NCBI GenBank assembly: GCA_029556545.1
Contig: JAKQEQ010000170.1
Location: forward strand, 1 to 17,637
DNA: 17,637 bases
Origin: Candidatus Hydrogenedentota bacterium
GTDB taxonomy: Bacteria; Hydrogenedentota; Hydrogenedentia; Hydrogenedentales; JAGMZX01
Direction of reading: 5' to 3'
Every line of letters begins with the position of its first letter. The stretch's first letter is position 1. The translations under genes were made by a program, and so were the position numbers. Shown here one piece after another: positions 1 to 8,671 of the stretch. The notes beneath the pieces were generated by a model, which did no database searches, was not told the DNA's origin, and worked only from the letters and a program-made list of their open reading frames with translations.

Positions 1-1180
1 GAGGCCACCACTGGAATTGGTACGGATCCGATGCCGCAAGAACTCGGGCATCCACTATTGATGCTGGCTCGCCAATTACCTGGTAGGTTGCGGTGATCTC
101 GTCTCCATAGGCATCCCGCAGCCGGTGTCGAATGAGATTAATGGCCAAGTGCGTGATATCAATGCCAATCCAACGGCGGTTCAGCTTCTCGGCGGCGTCA
201 ATGGTGGTGCCGCATCCGCAGAACGGGTCAAGAACGGTGTCGTTCTCGTGACTGCTTGCCTTGATGATGCGTTCGAGAAGCGCCACCGGCTTCTGGGTCG
301 GATAGCCAAGACGTTCCGCGCCTGCGACAAACTCGATGTCGTCCCAAAAGTCGCCGATCGGGACAGCCTCTTGTTCGTCAAGATATCGCTTATATCGGGG
401 AACCCCTTTTCCGCCCTTGGGAACCACGATACGGCCTTTTTCGTACTCCGCTTGCATGCGCTTCTTGGTCCAACGCCACACCTTGGTCACGCCGAGGAAT
501 TCATAGGTAAGGTTGGGCCGGTTCGGGTTTGGGTTCAAGAGGCTTGTCAATTGGTATGGACGGCCCGATTCATCGAGCAGAGTGTATTGCTCGGCTGCCT
601 TCTGCGGATCATGGGGAAGATGCTGCGGGACCCAGTGTGCCTGCGTGCAATCCTTGGTGAACGCGAGGATTACGTCATGATTGCGCGCAAATCTGGTAAA
701 TGCGTGTCCTTTCGGATGGCTTCGCCGCCAGACGATCTCGTTTCGGTAATTCGCTGCGCCGAACACGGCATCCATCAGGAGTTTCAGGTAGTGGCTGGCG
801 GTGGGGTCGCAATGAAGATAGATGGCCCCTGTGGGCTTGAGCACGCGCTTCAGTTCCTGAAGACGCGGCGCCATCATTGACAGGTAGGCCAGCATATCGG
901 ACTCGCCGACAAGTTTGCGAAAGGCTTGTAGCGCCTCCGAGAGTCTGCCGCCCGCCTCGACCGTTTCCTCGTAACCGCGCGCCGCGTTGGCGTCCCAGCG
1001 CCAAGTGTCCTCGAACGCCTTTATTTGCGCGGCCGCTTGGGCGCCGTTGTGCTCTTTGAACAGCACATTGTAACTGGCGTCGGAGTTGAAGGGAGGATCG
1101 AGGTAGATGAGGTCCACGGATTCGTCGGCGAGGTGTTCGCGCAGTACCACCAAGTTGTCGCCGAAATAGAGTTGGTTCAT
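1..1180 (-). CDS. Site-specific DNA methyltransferase, beta class (N6-adenine or N4-cytosine), partial
   Basis: Transfers a methyl group from S-adenosylmethionine to a base in a DNA recognition site. The 393 residues visible from the ATG at 1180 stay open to the left edge. Catalytic motif IV is DPPF at residues 28-31, followed by NEIVWRR and a YPTQKP segment. The SAM-binding motif DPFCGCGTT comes late, at 318-326. Motif IV before motif I marks the beta class, with the target-recognition region between them at roughly 120-300. The last visible residues, DPYQFQWWP, match a segment that in related proteins is followed by an Mrr-like nuclease-type domain; that part would lie outside the window. 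No convincing ribosome binding site is seen; a GTG at 1201 is an alternative start. No restriction enzyme gene is visible. It lies 94 bp behind the guaA stop on the same strand. Methylation specificity cannot be read from the sequence. Confidence 0.92.
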   Translation of the reverse strand, partial: MNQLYFGDNLVVLREHLADESVDLIYLDPPFNSDASYNVLFKEHNGAQAAAQIKAFEDTWRWDANAARGYEETVEAGGRLSEALQAFRKLVGESDMLAYLSMMAPRLQELKRVLKPTGAIYLHCDPTASHYLKLLMDAVFGAANYRNEIVWRRSHPKGHAFTRFARNHDVILAFTKDCTQAHWVPQHLPHDPQKAAEQYTLLDESGRPYQLTSLLNPNPNRPNLTYEFLGVTKVWRWTKKRMQAEYEKGRIVVPKGGKGVPRYKRYLDEQEAVPIGDFWDDIEFVAGAERLGYPTQKPVALLERIIKASSHENDTVLDPFCGCGTTIDAAEKLNRRWIGIDITHLAINLIRHRLRDAYGDEITATYQVIGEPASIVDARVLAASDPYQFQWWP

Positions 1181-1274
1181 GGCACGCAATCCGTGTTGCA
1201 CAGTGACGCCTGTTTCGCGTCGAACAAGAGATTAATACACGGCGCAATTGCATCGCGAGCGCCACCGAGCGCGC

Positions 1275-2822
1275 CTACTCCCACTCGATGGTGCTGGGCG
1301 GCTTCGAGGAGATGTCGTAGAGGACGCGGTTGATATGCTTGACCTCGTTACAGATGCGGTTGGCGACGCGCTGGAGCACTTCGGGGGGGAAGCGGAACCA
1401 GTCGGCGGTCATGGCATCCTCGGAGGTGACGGCGCGGAGGCTGCATACCTCCTCGTAGGTCCGTTCGTCGCCTTGCACGCCGACGCTGCGCACGGGCAAG
1501 AGACACACCAGGGCCTGCCAGATATCACCGTAAAGACCGGACTTCTTGATCTCGTCGATGAAGATGGCGTCCGCCTCGCGCAAGGTTTCGAGGCGTTCGC
1601 GGGTGATCGCGCCGACGCAGCGCACGCCGAGGCCGGGACCGGGGAAGGGGTGTCGTCCCACGATCTCTTCGGGGAGTCCGAGTTCGCATCCGAGGGCGCG
1701 CACCTCGTCCTTGAATAGTTCCCGGAGCGGTTCGAGCAGTTCGAGACGCATCTTTTCGGGGAGGCCGCCCACGTTATGGTGGCTCTTGATGGTGGCGGAC
1801 GGGCCGCCGGTGGCGGAGACGGACTCGATCACGTCGGGATACAGCGTGCCCTGCGCGAGGATGTCCATGTGGCCAAGACGGCGCGCCTCTTCCTCGAAGA
1901 CTTTGATGAATTCCTTGCCGATGATCTTGCGTTTTTGTTCGGGGTCGGTGACGCCGCTCAGCCTCGCGAGGAATCGGTCCTCGGCGTCGACGTAATCGAG
2001 ATTGACGTGGAAATGGTCGCGGAAGACGCGCTGGACCAGTTCGGCCTCGCCCTTACGGAGCAGGCCGTTGTTCACGAACACGCAATTGAGCTGAGCGCCG
2101 ACGGCGCGGTGGATGAGCATGGCCGTCACGCTCGAGTCGACGCCGCCGCTGAGTGCGCACAGGACCCGCTTTGCGCCCACGTGGTCGCGGATGTCGGTCA
2201 CAGCGCGGTCCACGAACGACCCCATGTCCCAGTCGGCGGGACAGCCACAGATGGCGTGGACGAAATTGCTCAGGATGCGCTTTCCCTGCGGCGTGTGCAC
2301 AACCTCGGGATGGAACTGCACGCCGTAAAGCCGGCGCGCCGAATCGGCCACCGCCGCATAGGGCGAATTTGCCGTGCGCCCGATAACCTCGAAGCCCGGC
2401 GGGAGCGCAGTGACGCGATCGCCATGGCTCATCCAGACCTGCGTGCGCGCGTCGACGCCGTCGAGCAGGCCGTCGTCGTCGTCGTGTTCAAGCCAGGCGA
2501 CGCCATACTCGCGCTCGGCTGCGCGCTCGACTTTGCCGCCGAGCATTTGAGCCATTAGCTGCACGCCGTAGCAGATGCCGAGTATGGGCACGCCGATCTC
2601 GAAGATGGCAGGGTCGGGCAGCGGGGAGCCGGGCGCGTGGACGCTGGCGGGGCCGCCGCTGAAGATGATGCCGGCGGGCTGCAGCGCTTTCAGGCGCGCC
2701 GCTGGGATGCTGTAGGGTTCGATGAGGCTGAATACCTTCGCCTCGCGCACGCGCCGCGCGATGAGCTTGCTGTATTGCGCGCCGAAATCCAGCACGATGA
2801 CAGGGTGACCGGGGGTATCCAT
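1275..2822 (-). CDS. guaA: GMP synthase (glutamine-hydrolysing)
   Basis: Converts XMP to GMP using ATP and glutamine; cytosolic, last step of guanine nucleotide synthesis. Numbered from the ATG at 2822 (515 residues, normal family length), the N-terminal class I amidotransferase has its Cys84 nucleophile in GICYGVQ and His171/Glu173 in QFHPEV. The ATP pyrophosphatase domain has the PP-loop SGGVDSS at 225-231. The C-terminal dimerisation domain ends in the family signature PPSTIEWE. Three tandem starts exist: GTG 2828, ATG 2825 and ATG 2822. GAGG at 2828-2831 sits 5 bases before ATG 2822, which I prefer; the others add one or two residues. The guaB stop (2825-2827) overlaps these start codons, so the two genes are almost certainly translationally coupled. 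Confidence 0.98.
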   Translation of the reverse strand: MDTPGHPVIVLDFGAQYSKLIARRVREAKVFSLIEPYSIPAARLKALQPAGIIFSGGPASVHAPGSPLPDPAIFEIGVPILGICYGVQLMAQMLGGKVERAAEREYGVAWLEHDDDDGLLDGVDARTQVWMSHGDRVTALPPGFEVIGRTANSPYAAVADSARRLYGVQFHPEVVHTPQGKRILSNFVHAICGCPADWDMGSFVDRAVTDIRDHVGAKRVLCALSGGVDSSVTAMLIHRAVGAQLNCVFVNNGLLRKGEAELVQRVFRDHFHVNLDYVDAEDRFLARLSGVTDPEQKRKIIGKEFIKVFEEEARRLGHMDILAQGTLYPDVIESVSATGGPSATIKSHHNVGGLPEKMRLELLEPLRELFKDEVRALGCELGLPEEIVGRHPFPGPGLGVRCVGAITRERLETLREADAIFIDEIKKSGLYGDIWQALVCLLPVRSVGVQGDERTYEEVCSLRAVTSEDAMTADWFRFPPEVLQRVANRICNEVKHINRVLYDISSKPPSTIEWE

Positions 2823-2824
2823 CA

Positions 2825-4297
2825 TCACCTCGGAATCTGGTAATTCGGCGCGTCTTCAGTGATGGTGACGTCGTGGGGGTGGCTTTCGTGGAGTCCTGCG
2901 GCGGTAATCTCGACGAATCGCGCCTCCCGGTGCAGCGACGGGATGTCACGGCACCCGCAATAGCCCATCCCGGAACGGAGCCCGCCGACGAGGACGCGGA
3001 CGTAATCGGCGAGCAGGCCGCGATACGGCACGCGGGCTTCGATGCCTTCGGGGACGAACTTTGCGGGGTCTTCCTCGAACTGCAAGTAGCGCGTCTTTCC
3101 GCCGCGCTGCATGGCCTTTATCGAGCCCATGCCGCGGACGGCCTTGTAGGTGCGGCCCTCGTACAGGATGGTTTCGCCGGGGCTTTCCTCGGTGCCGGCG
3201 AAAAGGCTGCCGATCATGACGGTGTCCGCGCCGGCCGCGAGTGCCTTCACAATGTCACCGGAGTACTTGATGCCGCCGTCGGCGATGACGGGCACATCGT
3301 GTTTACGGCACTCCTCGGCCACCTCCCATACGGCTGAGAACTGCGGTTTGCCGACCCCGGTGACGACCCGTGTGGTGCAGATTGCGCCCGGCCCCACGCC
3401 CACCTTGACGGCGCAGACGCCCGCTGCGATGAGGTCCGCCGCGCCCGCCGCCGTAACCACGTTGCCGCCGACGACTTCGACGTCCGGGAAGCGTTCTCGC
3501 ACACGCCGGACCATGTCGAGCACCAGTGCGGCGTGGCCGTGCGCGGAGTCGACGACGAGTACGTCCACATGCGCGTCGACGAGGCATTCGGCGCGGCGCA
3601 TCTCGCCTTCACCGACGCCGACCGCCGCGCCCACACGCAAGCGCCCGAGGTCGTCCGTGCAGCGGTTCGGGAAATCCCGCGCCTTGTTGATGTCTTTGAT
3701 GGTCAGCAACCCGCGCAGGACGCCGTCGGCGTCGACGATGGGCAGTTTCTCGATGCGGTGCTCGTGGAGGAGGCGTTTGGCGTCTTCGAGGGTCGTACCG
3801 GGCCGCACGGTGACCAACTTCTCGCGCGGGGTCATCACAGACCCAATTGTGACCTCCAGATGCTCCTGAAACCGCATGTCGCGGTTCGTCAGAATGCCGA
3901 CCAGCCTGCCCTCGGTGTCCGTGATGGGCACGCCGGAAACGTGATAGTGCGCCATGAGATTCGCCGCGTCCCGCAGCGGGCGGTCCGGCGTCAGGGTAAA
4001 GGGCTCGCTGATAATCCCCGCCTGGGCGCGCTTCACGCGGTCCACTTCCGCGGCCTGGTCTTCCGGGGACAAATTCTTGTGAATGACGCCGAGGCCGCCT
4101 TCCTGCGCTATCGCGACGGCGAGGCGCGATTCCGTCACCGTGTCCATGGCGGCGCTGATCAGGGGGATGTTGAGGCGGAGTCGTCGGGTCAGCCGGGTGG
4201 TTACGTCCACGTCGCGGGGGAGCACATCCGACCGCGCCGGGACCAGGAGGACGTCGTCGAAGGATAACGCCCTCGGGATGCGTTCGTGAAGGTGCAT
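2825..4297 (-). CDS. guaB: IMP dehydrogenase
   Basis: Oxidises IMP to XMP with NAD+, the committed step toward GMP. The 490 residues match the usual bacterial length. The N-terminal barrel part carries FDDVLLVPA and SAAMDTVTE. Two CBS domains are inserted at about 95-210; these commonly bind adenine or guanine nucleotides and tune the enzyme. The barrel resumes with the catalytic loop GPGAICTTR, giving nucleophile Cys307. [11 protein letters not shown] at 338-348 binds the IMP phosphate and ribose region, and the mobile flap holds ARVPYRG at 421-427. It is first in the guaBA operon and driven by the promoter at 4328-4356. GGAG lies 12 bases before the ATG, somewhat distant. Nothing suggests inactivity. 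Confidence 0.98.
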   Translation of the reverse strand: MHLHERIPRALSFDDVLLVPARSDVLPRDVDVTTRLTRRLRLNIPLISAAMDTVTESRLAVAIAQEGGLGVIHKNLSPEDQAAEVDRVKRAQAGIISEPFTLTPDRPLRDAANLMAHYHVSGVPITDTEGRLVGILTNRDMRFQEHLEVTIGSVMTPREKLVTVRPGTTLEDAKRLLHEHRIEKLPIVDADGVLRGLLTIKDINKARDFPNRCTDDLGRLRVGAAVGVGEGEMRRAECLVDAHVDVLVVDSAHGHAALVLDMVRRVRERFPDVEVVGGNVVTAAGAADLIAAGVCAVKVGVGPGAICTTRVVTGVGKPQFSAVWEVAEECRKHDVPVIADGGIKYSGDIVKALAAGADTVMIGSLFAGTEESPGETILYEGRTYKAVRGMGSIKAMQRGGKTRYLQFEEDPAKFVPEGIEARVPYRGLLADYVRVLVGGLRSGMGYCGCRDIPSLHREARFVEITAAGLHESHPHDVTITEDAPNYQIPR

Positions 4298-4327
4298 GGC
4301 GGCAAGGGTCTCCGAATTAAGAGCGTG

Positions 4328-4356
4328 ATTATAGGAGCCCCGGCGCGCCTATGCAA
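4328..4356 (-). promoter_or_regulatory. Sigma-70-type promoter of guaBA
   Basis: On the minus strand, TTGCAT (4351-4356) and a perfect TATAAT (4328-4333) are separated by exactly 17 bases. The predicted transcript starts near 4321, about 24 bases before the guaB ATG. This is the best-formed promoter in the window. No purine-repressor operator was recognised beside it. Confidence 0.75.
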
Positions 4357-4393
4357 GACGGGGATGGAGGTTTCCCGCGCGACCTCCTGGGTC

Positions 4394-4460
4394 GTAGTCC
4401 ACGCTTCAGGGCGCTCTTCTTTCTCACGTACTTTCGAAGACAGGCTAAAGCTTGGACTAC
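4394..4460. repeat. Palindromic interspersed repeat (imperfect inverted repeat)
   Basis: GTAGTCCACGCTT (4394-4406) is repeated in inverted form as AAGCTTGGACTAC (4448-4460), pairing at 12 of 13 positions around a 41-base centre. Short pairing continues inward (CAG against CTA). The arms resemble dispersed palindromes I remember from genomes of Planctomycetes and neighbouring phyla, with arm edges near GTAGTCCA and GGACTAC. That link is memory only. The element lies between the guaBA promoter and the 3' end of the patatin gene. Confidence 0.5.
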
Positions 4461-4466
4461 AAACTG

Positions 4467-4497
4467 CCTTTGTGTCTTTTCTGTGCTCTTTGTGTGA
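4467..4497. repeat. Short 10-bp-period TGTGTCTTT-type repeat
   Basis: Just beside the palindrome, the plus strand shows about three degenerate copies of a TGTGTCTTTT-like unit at 10-base spacing (TGTGTCTTTT, CTGTGCTCTT, TGTGTGACGG). Read on the minus strand this is a CACAAAG/CACAGAA series, a type of low-complexity spacer common between genes in some uncultured bacteria. It may belong to the same interspersed element. No coding potential is apparent. Confidence 0.35.
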
Positions 4498-4528
4498 CGG
4501 TGGTGATCGGGCTTCAAGGGCTTGCGAG

Positions 4529-5623
4529 TCAGGCGTCGCCGCTGGCGGCGCGGAAAGGCCAGGGGAGGCGGCGGGGGAACACAGCGAGTCTTCTGCGCGG
4601 CTGGGCTTCGGGCTCGAGAAGTTTCTCGACGAGCGTGTCGAACAGGTCCTGTCGGCTTTCGGAGGTGTGGCGCCCGAGGGCCTTGAGGGCCTCGACGTTT
4701 TCCGGCGATGCGTCGTCGATGTAGGGGTGCGGCAGGCCGCCCTCCGGCAGCGCCGGGTTGATCCGCAGGTAGTGGTCGTCGCGGCGTGCGGCAGCGAAGA
4801 GTTTGCGCAACTGGTAGTCCACCGTGTCGGACGCGCCCGAGACCATGATCTCGGCGAGCGGCGCCATCCATCGCATGATGCCGTAATCCTTTACTACATT
4901 ATAATCGAGGCGTACCGGTGCCTGGCCCGTGCCTACCGAGAAGATAACCATATCGCGCGGCGCGGCCTCCGGGTGCAAGTCGCAGACTTCGGCGAAGGCG
5001 CAGAGCGCGGGATTGTTCGCGAAGACACCGCCGTCGATGTACGGGCGTGGCTCATCGAGATCGTTGCGAATGAGCGCGACGGGGAAGAAGGTGGGTGCGG
5101 CGGAGGTGGCGCGGGCCACGTCGCGCACGTAGTAATCGTGGCCGGGCCGCGTGCGCGCGTCATGCTGCGTGAAGAAGTGGGCCTTGCCGCGCTCGACGTT
5201 GTACGCCGTGATGAGGCATGGGCGCACGAGGTCCTTGAGTCGCGCGTCTCCGAAGTGTTTTTCAAATCCGGCTTCGAGTCCCGCCGCGTCGAATTTCTTG
5301 TGGAGGAAGCCGCCGCCTGACCGAAGCTTGCGCCACAACGTGCTCTGGAACACCGTGCCCCCGCATTCCTCGTAGATGCGGACGACGTCCTCGGCGGCGT
5401 GCCGCGCGCGCTCATGCTGTTCCGGGTCGGGCAGGAGGTACAGCGCCGTGAGGATGCCGCCCGTGCTTGTGCCCGCGAAGAAGTCGAAGAAATCCGCGAG
5501 GCGCGCGTCGGGCCGCCCCGACGCGGCCCGGAGCCGCTGTTCGAGCGCCGTCAAGACGCTTGCGGACAGGAGGCCGCGAATGCCGCCGCCGTCAACCGAG
5601 AGGATGCGAATATACCGTGCCAT
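4529..5623 (-). CDS. Patatin-like phospholipase / lipid acyl hydrolase
   Basis: Predicted serine hydrolase cutting acyl esters of phospholipids or other lipids with a Ser-Asp dyad. The 364 residues begin MARYIRILSVDGGGIRG; DGGGIRG at 11-17 is the oxyanion-hole loop. The nucleophile elbow GTSTGG gives Ser53. ATSAAPTFFP at 172-181 and DGGVFANNP supply the catalytic Asp197. No signal peptide is seen, so a cytosolic or inner-membrane-associated role is likely. The ATG at 5623 is preceded by GGGAG four bases upstream and leaves the oxyanion loop at the expected distance from the start, so I prefer it to longer frames. It is a single gene with its own promoter and is transcribed toward guaBA. Its substrate is unknown. 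Some patatin-like proteins are effectors in anti-phage nucleotide signalling, but no cyclase partner is present here. Confidence 0.93.
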   Translation of the reverse strand: MARYIRILSVDGGGIRGLLSASVLTALEQRLRAASGRPDARLADFFDFFAGTSTGGILTALYLLPDPEQHERARHAAEDVVRIYEECGGTVFQSTLWRKLRSGGGFLHKKFDAAGLEAGFEKHFGDARLKDLVRPCLITAYNVERGKAHFFTQHDARTRPGHDYYVRDVARATSAAPTFFPVALIRNDLDEPRPYIDGGVFANNPALCAFAEVCDLHPEAAPRDMVIFSVGTGQAPVRLDYNVVKDYGIMRWMAPLAEIMVSGASDTVDYQLRKLFAAARRDDHYLRINPALPEGGLPHPYIDDASPENVEALKALGRHTSESRQDLFDTLVEKLLEPEAQPRRRLAVFPRRLPWPFRAASGDA

Positions 5624-5653
5624 ACTACTCCCGCCGCCTTCGTTCGGGAAGAG

Positions 5654-5681
5654 ATTGTCCCACAAACTGCGGGTTTGTCAA
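5654..5681 (-). promoter_or_regulatory. Promoter of the patatin-like gene
   Basis: On the minus strand, a perfect TTGACA (5676-5681), a 16-base spacer and GACAAT (5654-5659, four of six matches) lie about 31 bases before the ATG. The inverted repeat ACAAAC/GTTTGT (5662-5667 and 5673-5678) sits within the promoter and overlaps the -35 box, so it could be a small operator. Confidence 0.55.
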
Positions 5682-5724
5682 GTCTGTTTTGCCGGACGGT
5701 CGCGTAATCTGATACGGGCTTCCC

Positions 5725-5753
5725 TTGCGGGCGGGCCGCCGGATTCTTACACT
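5725..5753 (+). promoter_or_regulatory. Weak candidate promoter of the glycosyltransferase gene
   Basis: TTGCGG (5725-5730) and TACACT (5748-5753) are spaced by 17 bases, about 40 bases before the ATG at 5793. The -35 match is poor (three of six), so this is only a candidate. The patatin promoter on the other strand lies about 70 bases away. Confidence 0.3.
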
Positions 5754-5792
5754 TACGCAGTGGAGGAGACGCATGTTGGGGAGGCTTCACTG

Positions 5793-6779
5793 ATGACGGA
5801 CTTCGGGCAAGCGGACGCTGGACCGAACGTGTCGTTTGTGGTCATCGGCTACAACGAGGGCGCGCGGCTCGAGGCGTGCCTGCGTTCGGTGCGCGAGGCG
5901 GACCTGGAGGGGCTGCGCACGGAGACGATATACGTGGACGGCGGCTCCAGCGACGACAGCCTTGCCGTCGCGCGACGCGCGGGCGCGGACATGTGCTTGG
6001 GCGGGGAACGCCGCCGCCGGGCCGCCGAGAACCGAAACCTGGGCCTCGCCCACGCCTCGGGGCGTTTGGTGCAATTCCTGGACGGCGACATGACGCTTGA
6101 GCGGTCGTGGGTGCGGGCGGGTCTCGAGGCGATTGAGGCGCATCCAGGCGCGGCCGTGGTGTGGGGGCGGATGCGCGAGGTCAATCCGAACGTGTTCTAT
6201 CGCGCGCTGCAGCTTGATTGGGAGTTTCCGGAAGGGCCGAGCCTGTATTGCGGGGGCGCGGCGATGTACCGGCGCGAGCCGCTGGTCGAACTGGGCGGCT
6301 TCCCGGAAGACACGGCGTTCGGCGAGGAACCGTATCTTTGCTGGCGCATCCGGAACGAACTGGGCATGCAAGTAATTCATCTGCACCAGGCGATGGTTGG
6401 TCACGATTTGGGGTATCGCGGCCTGCTGGATTATACGCGCCGCAATGTGCGCTGCGGGGAGACCTTCGCGGAGGTGGCCTCGCGATGCCGGTGCACGGCG
6501 GAGCCCTTGTGGCGGCGCGAGGTGCGATCGCATCTTGCGTGGGGCGCGGGCATTTTGGCGGTTCTTGCGCTGTTGCTGGCCGGACCTTGGGCCGCGCGGG
6601 CGGGCGTCGCGCTGTTGATGGCGGCGGTCTTGGCGCGCAAGACGATGGAGTGGCGGTGGCGGGGCAATGGTCTTGGCGTGTCATTCTTGTATGCGTTGCA
6701 TACATACTCGAGCAAGGTGAGCATCGCCTTCGGCATTGTCCGCTGGAGGCTTCGTCATATGTTTCGGCGGAAGAAATAG
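5793..6779 (+). CDS. Family 2 glycosyltransferase, membrane-associated
   Basis: Predicted inverting glycosyltransferase that moves a sugar from a nucleotide donor to an unknown acceptor on the cytoplasmic face of the membrane. The 328 residues begin with a GT-A fold: VSFVVIGYNEGARLEACLRS at 13-32, VDGGSSDDS at 48-56, and the metal-binding DxD as DGD at 97-99. GGAAMYRRE at 154-162 and GGFPEDTAFGEE at 168-179 are the usual acceptor and base region. A hydrophobic stretch at about 248-282 probably forms one or two membrane segments, and the tail is strongly basic. The ATG at 5793 follows GGGGAGG by 8 bases; the frame is open further upstream, but that part does not look like protein. The exported beta-helix gene follows 83 bp later. 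A role in cell-surface polysaccharide synthesis is inferred only from the family. Confidence 0.93.
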   Translation: MTDFGQADAGPNVSFVVIGYNEGARLEACLRSVREADLEGLRTETIYVDGGSSDDSLAVARRAGADMCLGGERRRRAAENRNLGLAHASGRLVQFLDGDMTLERSWVRAGLEAIEAHPGAAVVWGRMREVNPNVFYRALQLDWEFPEGPSLYCGGAAMYRREPLVELGGFPEDTAFGEEPYLCWRIRNELGMQVIHLHQAMVGHDLGYRGLLDYTRRNVRCGETFAEVASRCRCTAEPLWRREVRSHLAWGAGILAVLALLLAGPWAARAGVALLMAAVLARKTMEWRWRGNGLGVSFLYALHTYSSKVSIAFGIVRWRLRHMFRRKK

Positions 6780-6862
6780 GCGCGGCGCGGAATGTGCTAC
6801 CATCCACCGCGCCTTTGGGCACGAACGTGAATTTGCAGACGGTTTCCGAGGGAGGGTGTGTC

Positions 6863-8635
6863 ATGCACACGTACATCATTTTCTGTCTGGTCCCGTTGGC
6901 GTTGTGTGTTTCCCACATCGCGAACGCGGAGTGGCGGGTCGGCGACTTTGGCGCGAAAGGCGACGGGAAAACGGACGACACGGCGGCGTTTCAGCAGGCG
7001 CTCGATGCGGCCGGCGCGGCGGGCGGCGGCGTGGTCGAGGCGCCGGCGGGCACGTTCCGGATCAACGGGACGCTGTCGATTCCGGCGGGCGTGACGCTTC
7101 AGGGCACGTTCCGCACGCCGCCCAATTCCCATTATGGCAAAGGCCCCGAACTTGTGGGGACGGTGCTGCACGCCTACGCCGGGCGCGGGGCGCGCGAGGG
7201 TGCGCCGTTCATCCGGCTTGCGGGCAGCACGGCGACGCTGGCGGGCGTCACCGTCGCCTACCCGGAATGGAAGCAGTCCGACGTGCCGCCGATACCGTAT
7301 CCGCCGGCGGTTGCGGGCGAACACGTCGAGAACGTGGCGGTGATTGACTGCTGCATCATCAATGCCTATGAGGCGTTGTATTTCAAGAACGCGGCGCGGA
7401 TGATTATCCGCAATATCTTCGGGTATCCGAGCATGCGCGGCTTGTACATTGATGCGTGCTACGATATTTCGCGCGTCGAGAATTGTCATTTCTGGCCCTT
7501 CGGCGTCATGTACAAGCCGGACGACCCCTACTGCCTGTGGGTCAACGAGAACGGCGTCGCCTTCGAGTTCGCGCGCACCGACTGGCAATACGTGACGCAC
7601 ACGTTTTGCTTCGGCTACGGGGCGGGCTACAAGTTTTCGAAGTCCGAGAACGGCGCGTGCAACGGCAGCTTCGTGGGTATCGGCGCGGATTGCTGCAGCC
7701 GCGCGGTGCTGGTCGAGGACCTTCAGGAATGGGGACTGCTGATCACGAACGGCGAGTTCGTGGGCCGCTGGGGCAGCAAGGATTCCGTGTGCATCGAGGT
7801 TGCGCCCGAGGCGGGCGTCGGCAAGGTGAGCCTCAACAATTGCGCGTTCTGGGGGCCGATCGACCGGTGTATCTGGCATCGTAGTCCGAAGACACAGTTC
7901 ACGGCCATCGGCACAAACTTCTGCAACTGGGACATCCTGCTTGCGGGGTCGCCCGCGGTGCAGCTGGACGCGGGCAAGGCCATCTTCCAGGGAAACACCT
8001 TCGCCGACGGGGATCTGCACATCGAGATCGGTCCGGACGTGGCATCGGCAATCATTACGGGTAATCAGGCCGCGGGCGGGCTTGTCTGCGACAATCGGGC
8101 GGGCAAGCGCGCGCAACTGGCCTTGAACGAGGAAAGCCCGGTCACGTGGCCGCGCGGGTCGCTACGTCATTACGCGATCCGTATCGGTACCGAAGGCGAC
8201 CGCCGTTACGCCCGCGAGTGGTACGGCCCGGAGAAAGCCGGCGAATGGCCCGACGGCGCGGGCACGAAGCGCTGGTCCGGGGTGAAGTCGGTGTTGCGGC
8301 TGCCGGTCGAGCCGGGGCGCAAGTACACGATTACGCTTGAAGTCTTCGTGCCGCCCCTTGCCGTCGCGCCGGAGAACGGGCTCTACTTGGGCGATACGCC
8401 GATCATCCGTATTCCCGAGGAGGAAGGCCCGATGATCCTGACGGGGAAATTGCCCGCCACCGAGGCGGACGAGGTCGTGCTCGAACTGCGCGCGAAGGGC
8501 TGGCGGCCCAAGGAGGGGTTTGAAGAGACGATCTACGCGCGCACGTTGGGGGTGGCGGTGCGTAGTGTAACGATGAAAACGAAGGGTGCGCCCAAAGCGG
8601 TATACGACGCGAACACCGGCGAGTGGCGGGATTGA
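6863..8635 (+). CDS. Exported pectate-lyase-3-like beta-helix protein
   Basis: The 590 residues start with a Sec signal peptide (hydrophobic 4-20, likely cut after ANA at 22). The mature start, EWRVGDFGAKGDGKTDDTAA, is the hallmark of the pectate lyase 3 / glycosyl hydrolase 28-type right-handed beta-helix. The helix spans roughly 23-410. From about 430 a separate beta-rich region (HYAIRIGTEGDRRY onward, with a VEPGRKYTITLEV strand) looks like a carbohydrate-binding-type sandwich. GGAGGG at 6851-6856, six bases before the ATG, fixes the start. Fourteen cysteines lie in the mature protein, all between 163 and 409. The likely job is binding or cleaving an extracellular polysaccharide, but the catalytic residues cannot be assigned by eye and the substrate is unknown. 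Upstream lies a TGC-TACCAT extended -10-like element (6795-6803). Confidence 0.9.
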   Translation: MHTYIIFCLVPLALCVSHIANAEWRVGDFGAKGDGKTDDTAAFQQALDAAGAAGGGVVEAPAGTFRINGTLSIPAGVTLQGTFRTPPNSHYGKGPELVGTVLHAYAGRGAREGAPFIRLAGSTATLAGVTVAYPEWKQSDVPPIPYPPAVAGEHVENVAVIDCCIINAYEALYFKNAARMIIRNIFGYPSMRGLYIDACYDISRVENCHFWPFGVMYKPDDPYCLWVNENGVAFEFARTDWQYVTHTFCFGYGAGYKFSKSENGACNGSFVGIGADCCSRAVLVEDLQEWGLLITNGEFVGRWGSKDSVCIEVAPEAGVGKVSLNNCAFWGPIDRCIWHRSPKTQFTAIGTNFCNWDILLAGSPAVQLDAGKAIFQGNTFADGDLHIEIGPDVASAIITGNQAAGGLVCDNRAGKRAQLALNEESPVTWPRGSLRHYAIRIGTEGDRRYAREWYGPEKAGEWPDGAGTKRWSGVKSVLRLPVEPGRKYTITLEVFVPPLAVAPENGLYLGDTPIIRIPEEEGPMILTGKLPATEADEVVLELRAKGWRPKEGFEETIYARTLGVAVRSVTMKTKGAPKAVYDANTGEWRD

Positions 8636-8671
8636 CGCGCCGCCTCGGCGGAGACAACTCGCGATCGGCTG

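Noticed and set aside
125-880. Plus-strand open frame of 251 codons across the methyltransferase
   Set aside because: It lies antisense to a clear methyltransferase with intact motifs, and its translation shows no family features; high-GC genes commonly produce such frames.
1776-2558. Plus-strand open frame of 260 codons antisense to guaA
   Set aside because: guaA is unmistakable on the other strand; the frame has no recognisable domains or ribosome binding site.
4529-5623. Patatin-like protein as effector of a CBASS-type anti-phage system
   Set aside because: No nucleotidyltransferase/cyclase, HORMA, Trip13 or E1/E2-like gene is adjacent; neighbours are housekeeping genes, so a stand-alone lipase is the simpler reading.
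6784-6816. GGCGCGG / CCGCGCC hairpin followed by TTT after the glycosyltransferase gene
   Set aside because: The 16-base loop and only three T make a terminator doubtful; it also overlaps the possible -10 element of the next gene.
6797-8116. Minus-strand open frame of 439 codons
   Set aside because: Antisense to the exported beta-helix protein, whose signal peptide, Shine-Dalgarno sequence and family motif are all evident on the plus strand.
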